Assembly: GCF_018333235.1 (NCBI RefSeq)
Contig: NZ_BORP01000001.1
Coordinates: forward strand, 558,001-622,000
From: Ornithinibacillus bavariensis
GTDB lineage: Bacteria > Bacillota > Bacilli > Bacillales > Amphibacillaceae
Reading direction: 5' to 3'
DNA length: 64,000 bases
The translations under genes and the position numbers were made by a program. Shown here piece by piece: positions 51,477 to 61,363 of this stretch (the stretch's first letter is position 1; each line of letters opens with the position of its first letter). The notes beneath the pieces are model-generated. The model did no database searches. It was given only the letters and a program-made list of their open reading frames with translations, and had not been told where the DNA came from.

Positions 51477-52055
51477 TTATTGCATATCTTTTATAAATTC
51501 TACCATTTCTTTGATTTGATCTTGTTCAAGGTAATAGCCATTGTAACTCTTTATTGCGTTTCCCTCTGGACTGACTATGGTAAACGAAACACCGTGCATA
51601 AAGGTATTATCCTCAAGTTGTTCAATTGGAATTTTGAAAGACTTAACAGCAAACTCTTTAATCGTTTCATAATCATAGCCTGTCAAAAATGTCCAATGAT
51701 CAAATTCAATTCCACGTACTTCCCCATATTCTTTTAAAGCCTCTGGTGTATCACGCTCGGGGTCAATACTAAATGATACAAATTCAATATTATTAATTCC
51801 TTCATCTTCTAATGCACGTTCAATCTTTTGCTTGTTATATGTCATTTGTGGACATTCCGTTTCACATGATGTGTAGATGAAGTCTACAATCCATATTTTT
51901 CCGTCAAAATCACTTTTACTTACTTCCTTACCATCCTGATTCGTAAAGGTAAAGTCCTGAACCTCATTTGAAAAGTCCCCTTTATATTTTTGTCCACATG
52001 CTGCTAGAAATACAACAAGTGCAAGCATGATTACGACGGAAATCTTTTTTTTCAT
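51477..52055 (-). CDS. SCO1/SenC-family copper chaperone lipoprotein
   Basis: A 192-residue lipoprotein (lipobox LAAC, about residue 20) with a thioredoxin fold. The copper site CETECP (CxxxC, about residue 66) and the later His of MHGVSFTIV are present. Sco proteins deliver copper to the CuA centre of cytochrome c oxidase on the outer membrane face; the B. subtilis counterpart is YpmQ. ATG at 52055 with ACTGGAGGAAAAACT upstream; ten residues of a longer frame precede that site. It interrupts the otherwise Bacillus-like ykyB-ykuE order. Confidence 0.9.
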   Translation of the reverse strand: MKKKISVVIMLALVVFLAACGQKYKGDFSNEVQDFTFTNQDGKEVSKSDFDGKIWIVDFIYTSCETECPQMTYNKQKIERALEDEGINNIEFVSFSIDPERDTPEALKEYGEVRGIEFDHWTFLTGYDYETIKEFAVKSFKIPIEQLEDNTFMHGVSFTIVSPEGNAIKSYNGYYLEQDQIKEMVEFIKDMQ

Positions 52056-52162
52056 AGTTTTTCCTCCAGTAATATATTCTTCCATTATTTTAGCATGTAA
52101 ACGTTCTAGAAACTATGGACAAACTGTTACAAACTTGATGGGAGACTATAAAAGAAAGTCTA

Positions 52163-53014
52163 CTATTTTTGTTTTAAGGTAAAGCATGTAATCTCAGGCA
52201 CACAAAGGAATCGGTAAGGAAGTCTAGTTGTACCAATACCTCTACTAACATATAAAATTAAGTTGCTGGATTCAAATGTATATTTTCCTTCTACATATTT
52301 TTCTGCAAACTTTGGTGTATATAAATGACCGATAAAAGGAAAGCGTACTTGTCCTCCATGACTATGACCGGAAAGTTGAATATCTACTGGATAGTCAATT
52401 GTATGATCAGCATAATCCGGCTCATGTGCAAGTAATATAGTAAACAGATCAGAATTAGTATTTTCAAGTGCTTTCGCTAGATTTGGCTTACCAAGCATTA
52501 CATCATCGATACCGGTAAGGATGATTCTGTCTAAATTATTTTCAATTACATGATGAGTGTTTTTAAGTAGAATAAATTCAGCTTTCTCCATTGTCTCTTG
52601 GACAATTTCGGTACCATATCCCCCATGATCATGGTTACCATATATCCAGAACTTCCCTAATGGTGCATGAAGTGAGTGGAGTAAATTGATCAGTCTCTGG
52701 TTCCAATTATAGTGATTTGGTTCATCTACTAAGTCACCAGTAAAGACAATTATATCCGGATTTAATTTATTAATTTTCTCAACTAGCTCTTCAAATTGAT
52801 TTAGCGTGTAGTGGAAACCAATGTGTGTATCTGAAAATTGTACTATTCTAATATTATCGAATGAAGCGGGGATTTTTGTATGGGTAATCGTTTCTTTTTT
52901 TATGGTGAGCATACTAGGTTCAATATTCCTTGCATAATAATATGTTCCGCCAGTTAAACCCAAAAATGTGAGTGTACTGCCAATAAGTTTTTTTAGAAAA
53001 GACCTTCTATTCAT
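52163..53014 (-). CDS. ykuE: Tat-exported metallophosphoesterase (YkuE-like)
   Basis: A 283-residue protein with a twin-arginine signal (NRRSFLKK, then a hydrophobic stretch to about residue 25). The calcineurin-like metallophosphoesterase motifs follow: FSDTHIG, FTGDLVDEP, YGNHDHG, LLAHEPDYAD and LSGHSHGGQV. YkuE in B. subtilis is a Tat-secreted phosphoesterase found at the cell wall. The ribosome site AAAAGGTGAGAG is good. It is divergent from fadH. Confidence 0.9.
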   Translation of the reverse strand: MNRRSFLKKLIGSTLTFLGLTGGTYYYARNIEPSMLTIKKETITHTKIPASFDNIRIVQFSDTHIGFHYTLNQFEELVEKINKLNPDIIVFTGDLVDEPNHYNWNQRLINLLHSLHAPLGKFWIYGNHDHGGYGTEIVQETMEKAEFILLKNTHHVIENNLDRIILTGIDDVMLGKPNLAKALENTNSDLFTILLAHEPDYADHTIDYPVDIQLSGHSHGGQVRFPFIGHLYTPKFAEKYVEGKYTFESSNLILYVSRGIGTTRLPYRFLCVPEITCFTLKQK

Positions 53015-53147
53015 TCTCTCACCTTTTATTCAATAGTGTTATTCATTATATCATACATAGCTTTATCTGTAATACAACATATGATTTTTGACTTTTCCTT
53101 ATAATAGAAATAGTATGAAGATAGTACTATAGAGAGGAAGATAATGT

Positions 53148-53915
53148 ATGGTTAAAGAGACAGTAATCGTTACAGGAAGTTCTAGTGGCATGGGGAAATT
53201 CATGGCTAAGAAATTTGCTGATGAGGGATTGAATGTTGTCTTAACAGGTAGAACTGAGGAAAAATTATTAGCTGTACAAGAAGAGCTTGCACAAAGTGCA
53301 AAGGGAGATATCCTTTCAGTTCCATTAGATGTTCGTAATCCAGAAGATATAGAACGAATGGTGAAAGAGACAGTTAATCGATTTGGTAGAATAGACCATT
53401 TAGTGAATAATGCTGCAGGTAATTTTATTTGTGCAGCAGAGGATTTATCTGTCAACGGCTGGAAAGCGGTCATTGATATAGTATTAAATGGTACTTTTTA
53501 TTGTAGTAGAGAAGTAGGAAGGTACTGGATAGAAAATAATATCCAAGGCACGATTATTAATATGGTAGCTACATATGCTTGGAATGCAGGTGCTGGAGTT
53601 ATCCATTCATCAGCTGCAAAAGCAGGCGTACTCAATATGACAAGAACATTAGCAGTAGAGTGGGGAACGAAATATGGTATTCGTGTTAATGCAATTGCCC
53701 CTGGACCAATTGAAAGAACAGGAGGAGCAGAAAAGCTATTTCTGTCTGAAGAAGCGGCTAAACGGACATTAGACTCAGTACCATTAAAGCGATTAGGAAA
53801 ACCAGAGGAAATAGCAGAGCTAGCTTATTTCTTGTTATCTGATAAAGCCTCCTACATTAATGGAGAAGTAGTAACGATGGACGGTGGGCAGTGGCTAAAT
53901 AAATTTCCGTTTTAA
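53148..53915 (+). CDS. fadH: 2,4-dienoyl-CoA reductase (SDR family)
   Basis: A 255-residue short-chain dehydrogenase: NADP-binding TGSSSGMGK near the start, NNAAGNF (about residue 90), and the unusual active-site region ATYAWNAGAGVIHSSAAKAGVL, where Tyr of the SDR YxxxK motif is replaced by Ser (SSAAK), a known trait of dienoyl-CoA reductases. It helps beta-oxidation of unsaturated fatty acids. In B. subtilis fadH (ykuF) is also next to ykuE. SD GAGAGGAAG. Confidence 0.9.
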   Translation: MVKETVIVTGSSSGMGKFMAKKFADEGLNVVLTGRTEEKLLAVQEELAQSAKGDILSVPLDVRNPEDIERMVKETVNRFGRIDHLVNNAAGNFICAAEDLSVNGWKAVIDIVLNGTFYCSREVGRYWIENNIQGTIINMVATYAWNAGAGVIHSSAAKAGVLNMTRTLAVEWGTKYGIRVNAIAPGPIERTGGAEKLFLSEEAAKRTLDSVPLKRLGKPEEIAELAYFLLSDKASYINGEVVTMDGGQWLNKFPF

Positions 53916-53924
53916 ATGTCCTAT

Positions 53925-53967
53925 GGGCCTTTGGTACAGTATCTCTAAAAAAGGCCCTTTAATTTTC
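53925..53967 (+). terminator. Terminator after fadH
   Basis: GGGCCTTT pairs with AAAGGCCC across 17 bases, then TTTAATTTTC. Confidence 0.7.
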
Positions 53968-54493
53968 TTAAAGTCACCTTCATCAAATAAAAAGAAATGC
54001 TATTAAGCATACTAACTCTAAGGACTATTATGAAATCTTACTATCGACTCTTGGCTAATCAACAAAACAAGTTACTCCTTCATAGAATACATAAAGGGAT
54101 AAAATAAGTAGTTTTACACCATTTATCATACTTCAAGCATTTTTATCTGTTCATCCTCACAGGGTTAGGTCTTCAAAATTTTTGTTACAGAAAATATGGA
54201 AAGGTAGATGAAGTGATTCAAATTCTTTTTAGCACCAAGAGAACCGAAAAAACTTGTGATACCCAAAATATTTTTTGGTTTTCTTAGGACTTAAATTCAA
54301 TTCTCTTTAACATATAACTGTAATACGGGCATTTATTAATGTTCATCTTCAATCATTCTATATCGTACATGCTAAATTATTACCATATATGTTACACTAA
54401 GGTTGAGGTGGAAAAAATATTTCATCTGATCTAAGGTAGGCCCCTTCATTAGAATTGTCTTTCAGGTTAGTTTGATAAAAAGGAGCGGGTAAT
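53968..54493. other. Gene-free stretch of about 525 bases
   Basis: No convincing frame was found on either strand. The only structure is an imperfect inverted repeat at 54237-54286 (13 of 16 bases paired, AAGAGAACCGAAAAAA with TTTTTTGGTTTTCTTA), which resembles a terminator with no gene before it. In B. subtilis several ykuG-ykuK genes lie between fadH and darB, so this could be a decayed remnant. Confidence 0.5.
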
Positions 54494-54943
54494 ATGAGTA
54501 TATTGCAAGATAGAGATTTGACATCGCTTACAATTAGAGATTTAATGATTCCCTCTGAGAAGGTTGCACATGTCCAACTAAACAATCCACTAGAACATGC
54601 TTTATTAGTTTTAGTAAAATCAGGATACTCTGCTGTGCCTGTACTTGATTCAACTTATAGATTACAAGGTACAATTGGAAAAACGAGAATTCTAAATGAA
54701 ATATTGGGATTAGAACAATTTGAGATTGAACGATTATCAACACTTCAGGTACAGGAGGTTATGGTAACAGATATTCCTAGACTCTTAAAAGAGGATACAA
54801 TCCTTGATGGATTGAAGGCGCTAATTGATTATCCTTTTGTTTGCATTGTTGATGAAGAAGGCTATTTTGATGGTATTTTAACGAGAAGAGCATTACTGAA
54901 AGAATTACGAAAGGATATATATTCAGGAAAAAGTAAAAATTAA
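54494..54943 (+). CDS. darB: CBS-domain cyclic-di-AMP-binding protein
   Basis: A 149-residue protein made of two CBS domains (LTIRDLMIPSEKVAHVQLNNPLEHALLVLVKSGYSAVPVLD and a second ending TRRALLKELRK). DarB (YkuL, CbpB) binds c-di-AMP and, when unbound, activates the (p)ppGpp synthetase Rel and pyruvate carboxylase. Its place between fadH and dapH agrees with B. subtilis, where ykuL precedes ccpC and dapH. AAAAAGGAGCGGG is the ribosome site. Hairpin at 55024-55062 follows. Confidence 0.88.
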   Translation: MSILQDRDLTSLTIRDLMIPSEKVAHVQLNNPLEHALLVLVKSGYSAVPVLDSTYRLQGTIGKTRILNEILGLEQFEIERLSTLQVQEVMVTDIPRLLKEDTILDGLKALIDYPFVCIVDEEGYFDGILTRRALLKELRKDIYSGKSKN

Positions 54944-55023
54944 TGACTTAAGACATAGTGTTAAGAATAAAAATTTTATAGTAAGGGATTCGCAGATTGA
55001 GAATCAAGCTTCTCCTGTCATGG

Positions 55024-55062
55024 AAAGAGGATATCAAAGGAAGTTATTTTTGGTATCCTCTT
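55024..55062 (+). terminator. Hairpin after darB
   Basis: AAGAGGATATC pairs with GGTATCCTCTT across about 16 bases. It lacks a strong T-run, so termination may be partial. Confidence 0.5.
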
Positions 55063-55125
55063 CGTATTGCTTGAAGATAAACTGTCTGATAGAGTGAAGA
55101 TTATAAAAATTAAGGGGGATCGATC

Positions 55126-55845
55126 ATGGGTATGATGAATGCAGAAGAAATTATTAGCTTTATCTCGAATAGTAAGAAAAGCACGCCTGTAAAAGTATAC
55201 ATAAAAGGGGAAGAGTTATCTGGACTTAACTTTGGAAACATCCAAGCTTTTGTAGAACAAAAAAACGGTGTACTGTTTGGAGAATGGAAGGAAGTTTCTG
55301 ATTTCTTAAAGAACAATCGTTCAGCTATAGCAGATTATGTCGTAGAAAATGATCGTAGGAATTCAGCAATTCCATTATTGGACATGAAGAATATTAATGC
55401 TCGAATTGAACCAGGTGCGATTATTCGTGATCAAGTAAAAATTGGTGACGGGGTTGTAATTATGATGGGTGCTATGATCAATATTGGAGCTGTTATTGGT
55501 GATGGTACGATGATTGACATGAATGCCGTGCTTGGTGGGCGCGCAACAGTTGGAAAAAATTGCCATATAGGAGCTGGAACTGTTCTAGCGGGTGTCATTG
55601 AACCACCATCAGCAAAACCGGTAGTTATAGAGGACGATGTAGTGATCGGAGCAAATGCTGTTGTTTTAGAAGGGGTAACTGTAGGTAAGGGAGCTATCGT
55701 TGCAGCTGGTGCTATCGTAACCAAAGATGTTACTCCATACACACTAGTAGCAGGTACACCTGCAAAAGTTTTAAAAGAAATTGATGAAGGAACGAAAGCC
55801 AAGACGGAAATTAAGCAAGAACTACGTAAGCTAGACAATGAATAG
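55126..55845 (+). CDS. dapH: Tetrahydrodipicolinate N-acetyltransferase
   Basis: A 239-residue acetyltransferase: an N-terminal domain of about 90 residues ([24 protein letters not shown]) and a left-handed beta-helix with hexapeptide repeats ([58 protein letters not shown]). These are the DapH marks. It acetylates tetrahydrodipicolinate in the acetylase branch of lysine/mDAP synthesis. dapL starts 12 bases after its stop, in one operon; patA of the branch is 6 kb away. SD AAGGGGGAT. Confidence 0.95.
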   Translation: MGMMNAEEIISFISNSKKSTPVKVYIKGEELSGLNFGNIQAFVEQKNGVLFGEWKEVSDFLKNNRSAIADYVVENDRRNSAIPLLDMKNINARIEPGAIIRDQVKIGDGVVIMMGAMINIGAVIGDGTMIDMNAVLGGRATVGKNCHIGAGTVLAGVIEPPSAKPVVIEDDVVIGANAVVLEGVTVGKGAIVAAGAIVTKDVTPYTLVAGTPAKVLKEIDEGTKAKTEIKQELRKLDNE

Positions 55846-55857
55846 AGGGACTACAAA

Positions 55858-56994
55858 ATGGATCTGGCTGAGCTGCGTAAAATTAGACGTGAATTACATC
55901 AAATTCCTGAATTAGGGTTTCAAGAATTCAAGACACATGAATATTTACTTCATTATATCCACTCAATCGCTAATGATCATGTAGAAGTGAAAACGTGGAA
56001 AACAGGAATATTAGTGAAGGTTTCTGGAACGAAATCAAAACAATTAATTGGTTTTCGTACGGATATTGATGGACTACCAATTTTTGAAGAAACAGGATAT
56101 GATTTTGCCTCAAAACATCCTGGCAATATGCATGCCTGTGGACATGACTTCCATATGACAATTGCTTTAGGAGCTTTAAAAAGCGTTATTGAGCATCGAA
56201 TCACAGATGATGTACTATTCATATTTCAACCAGCAGAAGAGGGACCAGGCGGAGCATTGCCACTGATGCTTTCCGATGTGTTTTTAGAGTGGTATCCAGA
56301 TTGTATCTTCGCTCTTCATATAGCACCTGAGTATCCAGTAGGGACAGTTGCGAGTAAAACTGGGTTACTATTCGCAAATACGAGTGAGTTATTTATCAAT
56401 TTCAAAGGAAAAGGTGGTCATGCAGCATATCCACACTTATCAAAGGATATGGCAGTTGCAGCAGGTGCTTTCATTTCCCATGTACAAGGAATAATAGCAA
56501 GAAATTTAAATCCCCTAGATAGTGCTGTTATTACAATTGGCAAAATGACTAGTGGCCATGTCCAAAATGCAATAGCTGAAACCGCTAGACTAGAGGGAAC
56601 GATACGGACATTAAATCCGGTGGTTATGTCACAAGTAAAAGAGCTATTGCAACGTCTTGCTAAAGGCTTCGAAATCATGCATGATTGTCATATCAAATTA
56701 GATTATGGTTCATCCTATTATCAGGTATATAATGATGAACAGTTCGTCCAACGATTTAAGCATGTTACAAAAAAAATAGGTATTCACTATGCAGAAGCAA
56801 AAGAAGCAATGACAGGTGAAGATTTTGGCTTCATGCTTAAGGATATACCTGGCTTCATGTTTTGGCTTGGTGTAAATTCAAGCTACGGTCTTCATCATGC
56901 TAAATTAAAACCTAGGGAAGAAGCATTAGAGGTTGGAGTAAATACTGTTATTCATATGCTTCGTGAATTGTCTATGGAAGGGAAAATATCCTAG
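55858..56994 (+). CDS. dapL: N-acetyldiaminopimelate deacetylase
   Basis: A 378-residue M20-family metallopeptidase. Metal-site motifs: [50 protein letters not shown] and [15 protein letters not shown]. The start [26 protein letters not shown] is typical of amidohydrolases of this type. The dapH-dapL order defines it as the deacetylase of the acetylase branch, giving LL-diaminopimelate. The product feeds mDAP for peptidoglycan and dipicolinate for spores. (The gene is also called dapI in older nomenclature.). Confidence 0.93.
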   Translation: MDLAELRKIRRELHQIPELGFQEFKTHEYLLHYIHSIANDHVEVKTWKTGILVKVSGTKSKQLIGFRTDIDGLPIFEETGYDFASKHPGNMHACGHDFHMTIALGALKSVIEHRITDDVLFIFQPAEEGPGGALPLMLSDVFLEWYPDCIFALHIAPEYPVGTVASKTGLLFANTSELFINFKGKGGHAAYPHLSKDMAVAAGAFISHVQGIIARNLNPLDSAVITIGKMTSGHVQNAIAETARLEGTIRTLNPVVMSQVKELLQRLAKGFEIMHDCHIKLDYGSSYYQVYNDEQFVQRFKHVTKKIGIHYAEAKEAMTGEDFGFMLKDIPGFMFWLGVNSSYGLHHAKLKPREEALEVGVNTVIHMLRELSMEGKIS

Positions 56995-57060
56995 AATATC
57001 TTCCATACTTTCGGTCAAACTAAGGATGTAAAAATGGATACTTAGAGGAGTGAAAAAAGT

Positions 57061-57303
57061 ATGGCTAGAATCGGGGTAGAAGAATCCCTTACTGATGTAA
57101 AAGAAGCACTAATGGCAATGGGACATGAAGTAATCGAGCTAAAATCCGAAGCGGATACAGCTCATTGTGATTGTTGTGTAATTTCCGGTTTAGATAAGGA
57201 TGTTATGGGTATGGCTGATACTAGCATTTCAGGTCCGGTGATTAATGCAAATGGACAAAATGCTGAAGAAATTTGCCAAATGGTAAATAATAAATTAAGT
57301 TAA
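57061..57303 (+). CDS. ykuS: YkuS-family protein (UPF0180)
   Basis: An 80-residue protein that starts ARIGVEESLTDVKEALMAMGHEVIELKSEADTAHCDCCVISGLDKDVMG, the YkuS/UPF0180 pattern, with a CDCC cysteine cluster. Function unknown. It lies after dapH-dapL as in B. subtilis, 66 bases downstream of dapL, and may share their transcript. SD GAGGAGTG. Confidence 0.9.
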   Translation: MARIGVEESLTDVKEALMAMGHEVIELKSEADTAHCDCCVISGLDKDVMGMADTSISGPVINANGQNAEEICQMVNNKLS

Positions 57304-57334
57304 TAAATATACAAAAGTTTATATGAATTACTAA

Positions 57335-57368
57335 AACAAGGCTCCTACTAGCAGGAGGCCTTGTTTTT
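57335..57368 (+). terminator. Terminator of the dapH-dapL-ykuS unit
   Basis: AACAAGG with TCCT pairs with AGGA and CCTTGTT; tail TTTTTAT. Confidence 0.8.
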
Positions 57369-57507
57369 ATTATGGTTTAAATTTTTTCTATTGATGAATT
57401 AGAAATAATTTTTAAAAAATAAAGTAAAAGTTGTAGCAATTTATTTCGGAAACCGCTATATTAGTAATTACGTTATAGAAAATACTTCTTGGGGGAGGGG
57501 ATTTAGA

Positions 57508-59256
57508 ATGGATACATTTAAAAAGCTAAAAGAGTTTTACTGGCCTTATAGAAAGTATTTTTATGCTTCATTATTCTTTTTATTTTTTGTAACGGTCATA
57601 ACGGTTGTGTATCCGATAATTTTGCAGTTAACGATTGACGAAGTAGTCGCAAAAGAGAGATATGACTTAATTCCATGGATTTCATCCATCTTCGTCGTTC
57701 TAATGCTGATTAAAGGAATAGCTACATTTTATCATCAATATTTAGGTGACCTTTTTGGAGTCAGTGCAGTGTATGAGGTTCGTGATGCACTGTATAAGAA
57801 GCTGCAGGTATTGTCTTTTAAGTATTATGATAATGCAAAAACCGGGGATATTATGTCTCGATTAACATCAGATGTGGAAGGATTTCGTTTCTTCCTATCG
57901 TTTGGCTTTGCGGAACTTATCCGGATTGTTCTATTAATTGGTATTAGTTTAAGTGTTATGTTTTATTATTCCATACCACTCACATTGGTTACCATGGCTG
58001 CTATGCCATTCCTCATAATAGTAGTTATGAGGTTTGAAAAGAGAGCCCATCCTGCCTTTCGCGGAATCCGTAAGTCTTTTGGAAAACTAAACACAAGGGT
58101 ACAAGAGAATATAAGTGGGATGCAAACAGTGAAGTCCTTATCACGTGAGGATTTTGAAATTGATAGGTTTTCAACCAGTAATGATGACTATCGAAAAAAC
58201 TATATTAGCACATCGGAATTATGGGCGAAATTCTTCCCACTAATGGAATTTATCGGGAATGTTTGTGCAGTAGCGTTGCTTGCTTATGGAGGATTCCTTG
58301 TCATTGATGAGACATTAGCACTTGGTGAGCTCGTTGCCTTCTTTAGTTTAGTATGGTATATCATGGGACCATTAATGAATGTTGGTTATGTGGTGAATAT
58401 GTTCTCACAAGCAAAAGCTTCTGGAGAACGATTAAGAGAAATTTTAGAAGCAAAAGAAGATATTGTTGAAAAGGATAATCCAATAACTACTCCGATTAAG
58501 GGGCATGTTACATTTCACAATGTTACGCTCACTTATACAAAAGATGATGACTCCGCACTTAAAAATATTAGCTTTGATGCACCACCAGGTAAGACAATTG
58601 GCTTAATAGGGGCAACTGGATCAGGTAAGACTAGTATCACACAATTAATTACTAGGTTTTATGAGCCAGAAGCCGGTGATGTACTTGTAGATGGAAGACC
58701 AGTAACAGATTATAGTATTAAGACATTAAGGAAGCACATTGGCTACGTTTTACAAGAGTCCTTCTTGTTCTCAACAACAATTAAGGAAAATATTGCTTAT
58801 GGTAATCCAGAAGCTACAGATGAACAAATTGTTGATGCAGCTAAACGAGCACAGGCCCATGACTTTATCATGGAAATGCCAAAGGGTTATGATACCTTAT
58901 TAGGGGAAAGAGGAATGGGGTTATCCGGAGGTCAGAAACAACGAATTGCAATTGCCCGTGCTATATGTACTGACCCTAGTATTCTAGTCCTTGACGATGC
59001 AACATCAGCAGTAGATATGGAAACGGAATTCCAGATACAGAAGGCATTAAAAGAAGTTATGAAAGACCGTACGTCATTTATCATTGCGCACCGTATCTCG
59101 TCTTTAAAGCATGCTGATGAGATAATCGTGTTAGATGATGGGGAAGTAGTAGAACGTGGCACACATGAAGAATTATTATCAAATAATGGTGTATATAAGC
59201 GAATTTATAGTATCCAATATCAAGACCATGACGCCATTATGAATGCTGTCAATTAA
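57508..59256 (+). CDS. ABC exporter half-transporter, degenerate-site subunit
   Basis: A 582-residue type IV ABC exporter: six membrane helices (to about residue 320) and an ATPase domain with Walker A GATGSGKT, Q-loop YVLQESFLF, signature LSGGQKQR and Walker B LVLDDATSAVD. The catalytic Glu after Walker B is replaced by Asp (LDD), the mark of the inactive site in heterodimeric exporters such as BmrC or TM287. Its partner begins 13 bases downstream and has the normal Glu. Together they match the YknU/YknV or YfiB/YfiC multidrug-type pairs of Bacillus; the substrate is unknown. SD GGGGGAGGGG. Confidence 0.9.
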   Translation: MDTFKKLKEFYWPYRKYFYASLFFLFFVTVITVVYPIILQLTIDEVVAKERYDLIPWISSIFVVLMLIKGIATFYHQYLGDLFGVSAVYEVRDALYKKLQVLSFKYYDNAKTGDIMSRLTSDVEGFRFFLSFGFAELIRIVLLIGISLSVMFYYSIPLTLVTMAAMPFLIIVVMRFEKRAHPAFRGIRKSFGKLNTRVQENISGMQTVKSLSREDFEIDRFSTSNDDYRKNYISTSELWAKFFPLMEFIGNVCAVALLAYGGFLVIDETLALGELVAFFSLVWYIMGPLMNVGYVVNMFSQAKASGERLREILEAKEDIVEKDNPITTPIKGHVTFHNVTLTYTKDDDSALKNISFDAPPGKTIGLIGATGSGKTSITQLITRFYEPEAGDVLVDGRPVTDYSIKTLRKHIGYVLQESFLFSTTIKENIAYGNPEATDEQIVDAAKRAQAHDFIMEMPKGYDTLLGERGMGLSGGQKQRIAIARAICTDPSILVLDDATSAVDMETEFQIQKALKEVMKDRTSFIIAHRISSLKHADEIIVLDDGEVVERGTHEELLSNNGVYKRIYSIQYQDHDAIMNAVN

Positions 59257-59269
59257 AGGGGGGAAAAGC

Positions 59270-61111
59270 ATGTCAAGCAAGGGAGCACAAATAGAGAATA
59301 AACGACATTTAAAACGATTTTATTATACAGTGGATCAAGCAATTGAGAAGCCCTTTAACTGGAAGCAAATGTGGCGATTACTATACTATTTAAAGCCTTA
59401 TACGAAAACCTATTTATTAGGTGCAATTATTGCGATGATCGTGTCAACAGCAATTCGCTTAGCGATACCTATTTTAATTGGTAAAGCTGCAATTGATATC
59501 GCTATCGCTAAAAAAGATACTACTTTGTTACTATACTTAGTTATTACGATTGGTATTCTTTATTTACTTAGCTATGTCGCCAACTATTTTCGAATAAAAT
59601 GGGTAAATTTATTAGGACAAAATGTTATATATGATTTGAGGCAGCATTTGTTTACCCATGTTCAGGGGCTATCGAATAATTTCTTTGATTCCAAATCAGC
59701 TGGTTCTATTCTAGTTCGGATCATGAATGATACAAACTCTTTACAGGAGCTATTCTCAAGTGGGATAATCAATCTCTTAATGGATATTGCGACATTACTG
59801 GGAATTGTAACTATCTTAATTACACTAAGTCCAAAATTAGCCTTAGCTGTTATGGTAGTTATTCCACTCATGTTTTATGTAACTACTGTTCTAAGAAGAA
59901 AAATACGTAGGACATGGCAAGAAGTTCGGATACAACAATCTCGGATGAATTCCCACCTGAACGAAAGTATCCAAGGAATTCGTATTACACAGGCATTTAC
60001 TCAGGAAAAAGAAAATACAGAGTTTTTTAATGGGTTAAATACGGATACGTACAATGCTTGGGTTAGTGCAACGAAGAAAAGTGCAATGTTCCGTCCCTTT
60101 GTGGAAATGAGTAATGCTATAGGTACAGTCATTTTGATCGTATTCGGGGCACATCTTATCATTCTCGGCCCTTCTAATGGAGGGATTGAGCTAGGTACCT
60201 TCGTATCCTTTGCGTTTTTCCTAGGTATGTTTTGGGATCCTATTTCTCGTTTGGGTCAAATGTATAATCAGCTCTTAGTAGCTATGGCTTCCTCGGAACG
60301 AATATTTGAATACCTAGATGAAAAACCTAATGTTGATGAGGTTGAAAATCCGTATGAATTTCAGGAGATGAAAGGACGTATCGAATTTGACCATGTTCAA
60401 TTCTCCTATGATGAGAACCGGATTGCCCTTCATGAGGTTTCACTAGAAATGAAGGCAGGTCAGACAATTGCATTAGTTGGCCATACAGGTAGTGGAAAAT
60501 CAACCATCGCCAACTTAATTAGCAGATTTTATGACCCAACCAAAGGTCAGGTTAAGATTGATGGACATAATTTACGTGATGTATCCTTAAATAGCTTACG
60601 AAAACATATTAGTGTCGTTTTACAAGATACCTTTATTTTCTCTGGTACTATTATGGATAACATACGATTTGGTAATCCAGGTGCAACAGATGAAGAGGTA
60701 ATGGAAGCAGCAAGAGTTGTTGGAGCTGATGATTTCATTGCACGGTTAGCAAAAGGTTATCAAACCGAGGTTGAAGAAAGAGGAAATATTCTCTCTGCAG
60801 GGGAAAGACAATTATTATCCTTTGCCCGAGCATTACTTGCTAATCCGAGTATCATCATTTTAGACGAAGCTACTGCAAGTATTGATACGGAAACCGAATT
60901 AAAAATTCAAGCAGCACTCCGGACGTTGCTGAAAGGAAGAACGGCAATCATTATTGCTCACAGGCTTTCCACCATTCGTGAGGCAGATAATATTTTTGTA
61001 TTGCAGCAAGGGAAAATATTGGAAAGTGGTAATCATGAGCAATTGATGGAACAAAAGGGTGAATACTATGAATTAGTACGCTCCCAATTCCAAATGTTGG
61101 ATGCCATTTAG
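59270..61111 (+). CDS. ABC exporter half-transporter, catalytic-site subunit
   Basis: A 613-residue exporter half: a 40-residue N-terminal extension, six membrane helices and an ATPase domain with Walker A GHTGSGKS, Q-loop VVLQDTFIF, and Walker B IIILDEATASID with the catalytic Glu. The signature is altered to LSAGERQL (Ala for the second Gly), as often in the partner of a degenerate subunit. Thus one composite ATP site is canonical (this Walker B with the LSGGQ of the partner) and the other is degenerate. The ATG at 59270 follows AAAGGGGGG; the longer frame starting at 59243 overlaps the first gene's end. Confidence 0.9.
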   Translation: MSSKGAQIENKRHLKRFYYTVDQAIEKPFNWKQMWRLLYYLKPYTKTYLLGAIIAMIVSTAIRLAIPILIGKAAIDIAIAKKDTTLLLYLVITIGILYLLSYVANYFRIKWVNLLGQNVIYDLRQHLFTHVQGLSNNFFDSKSAGSILVRIMNDTNSLQELFSSGIINLLMDIATLLGIVTILITLSPKLALAVMVVIPLMFYVTTVLRRKIRRTWQEVRIQQSRMNSHLNESIQGIRITQAFTQEKENTEFFNGLNTDTYNAWVSATKKSAMFRPFVEMSNAIGTVILIVFGAHLIILGPSNGGIELGTFVSFAFFLGMFWDPISRLGQMYNQLLVAMASSERIFEYLDEKPNVDEVENPYEFQEMKGRIEFDHVQFSYDENRIALHEVSLEMKAGQTIALVGHTGSGKSTIANLISRFYDPTKGQVKIDGHNLRDVSLNSLRKHISVVLQDTFIFSGTIMDNIRFGNPGATDEEVMEAARVVGADDFIARLAKGYQTEVEERGNILSAGERQLLSFARALLANPSIIILDEATASIDTETELKIQAALRTLLKGRTAIIIAHRLSTIREADNIFVLQQGKILESGNHEQLMEQKGEYYELVRSQFQMLDAI

Positions 61112-61117
61112 TGAAAA

Positions 61118-61155
61118 GAAGCAAATTTTCTACTTTGGAAATTTGCTTCTTTTAT
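61118..61155 (+). terminator. Terminator of the ABC exporter operon
   Basis: GAAGCAAATTT pairs with AAATTTGCTTC, 10-base loop, TTTTAT tail. Confidence 0.85.
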
Positions 61156-61363
61156 GTTGTACATTGTAATAGGGGAAGTTACTAGAACAGTATTGATTCG
61201 ACAATTGATCTGCAAACTTCTTGATAAGAAATTAAAAATGTCAACGATTTCTGCAACGAGATCCCCTAGTTTTAGTTCTACATCTCCATAGGAGCATCTT
61301 GCACTTTTCTATTTCAATTGTTAAAGTAATAGATACAAGTGCGTTTGGTTTGGAGGAACATGT

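Noticed and set aside
55431-55838. Long antisense frame inside dapH
   Set aside because: Mirror of a hexapeptide-repeat gene; the Thr/Pro/Ile-rich product is an artefact of the repeated codons, and there is no ribosome site.
61160-61363. c-di-AMP (ydaO) riboswitch before ktrC
   Set aside because: The conserved ydaO core and its long paired helices were not found in the 200-base leader.
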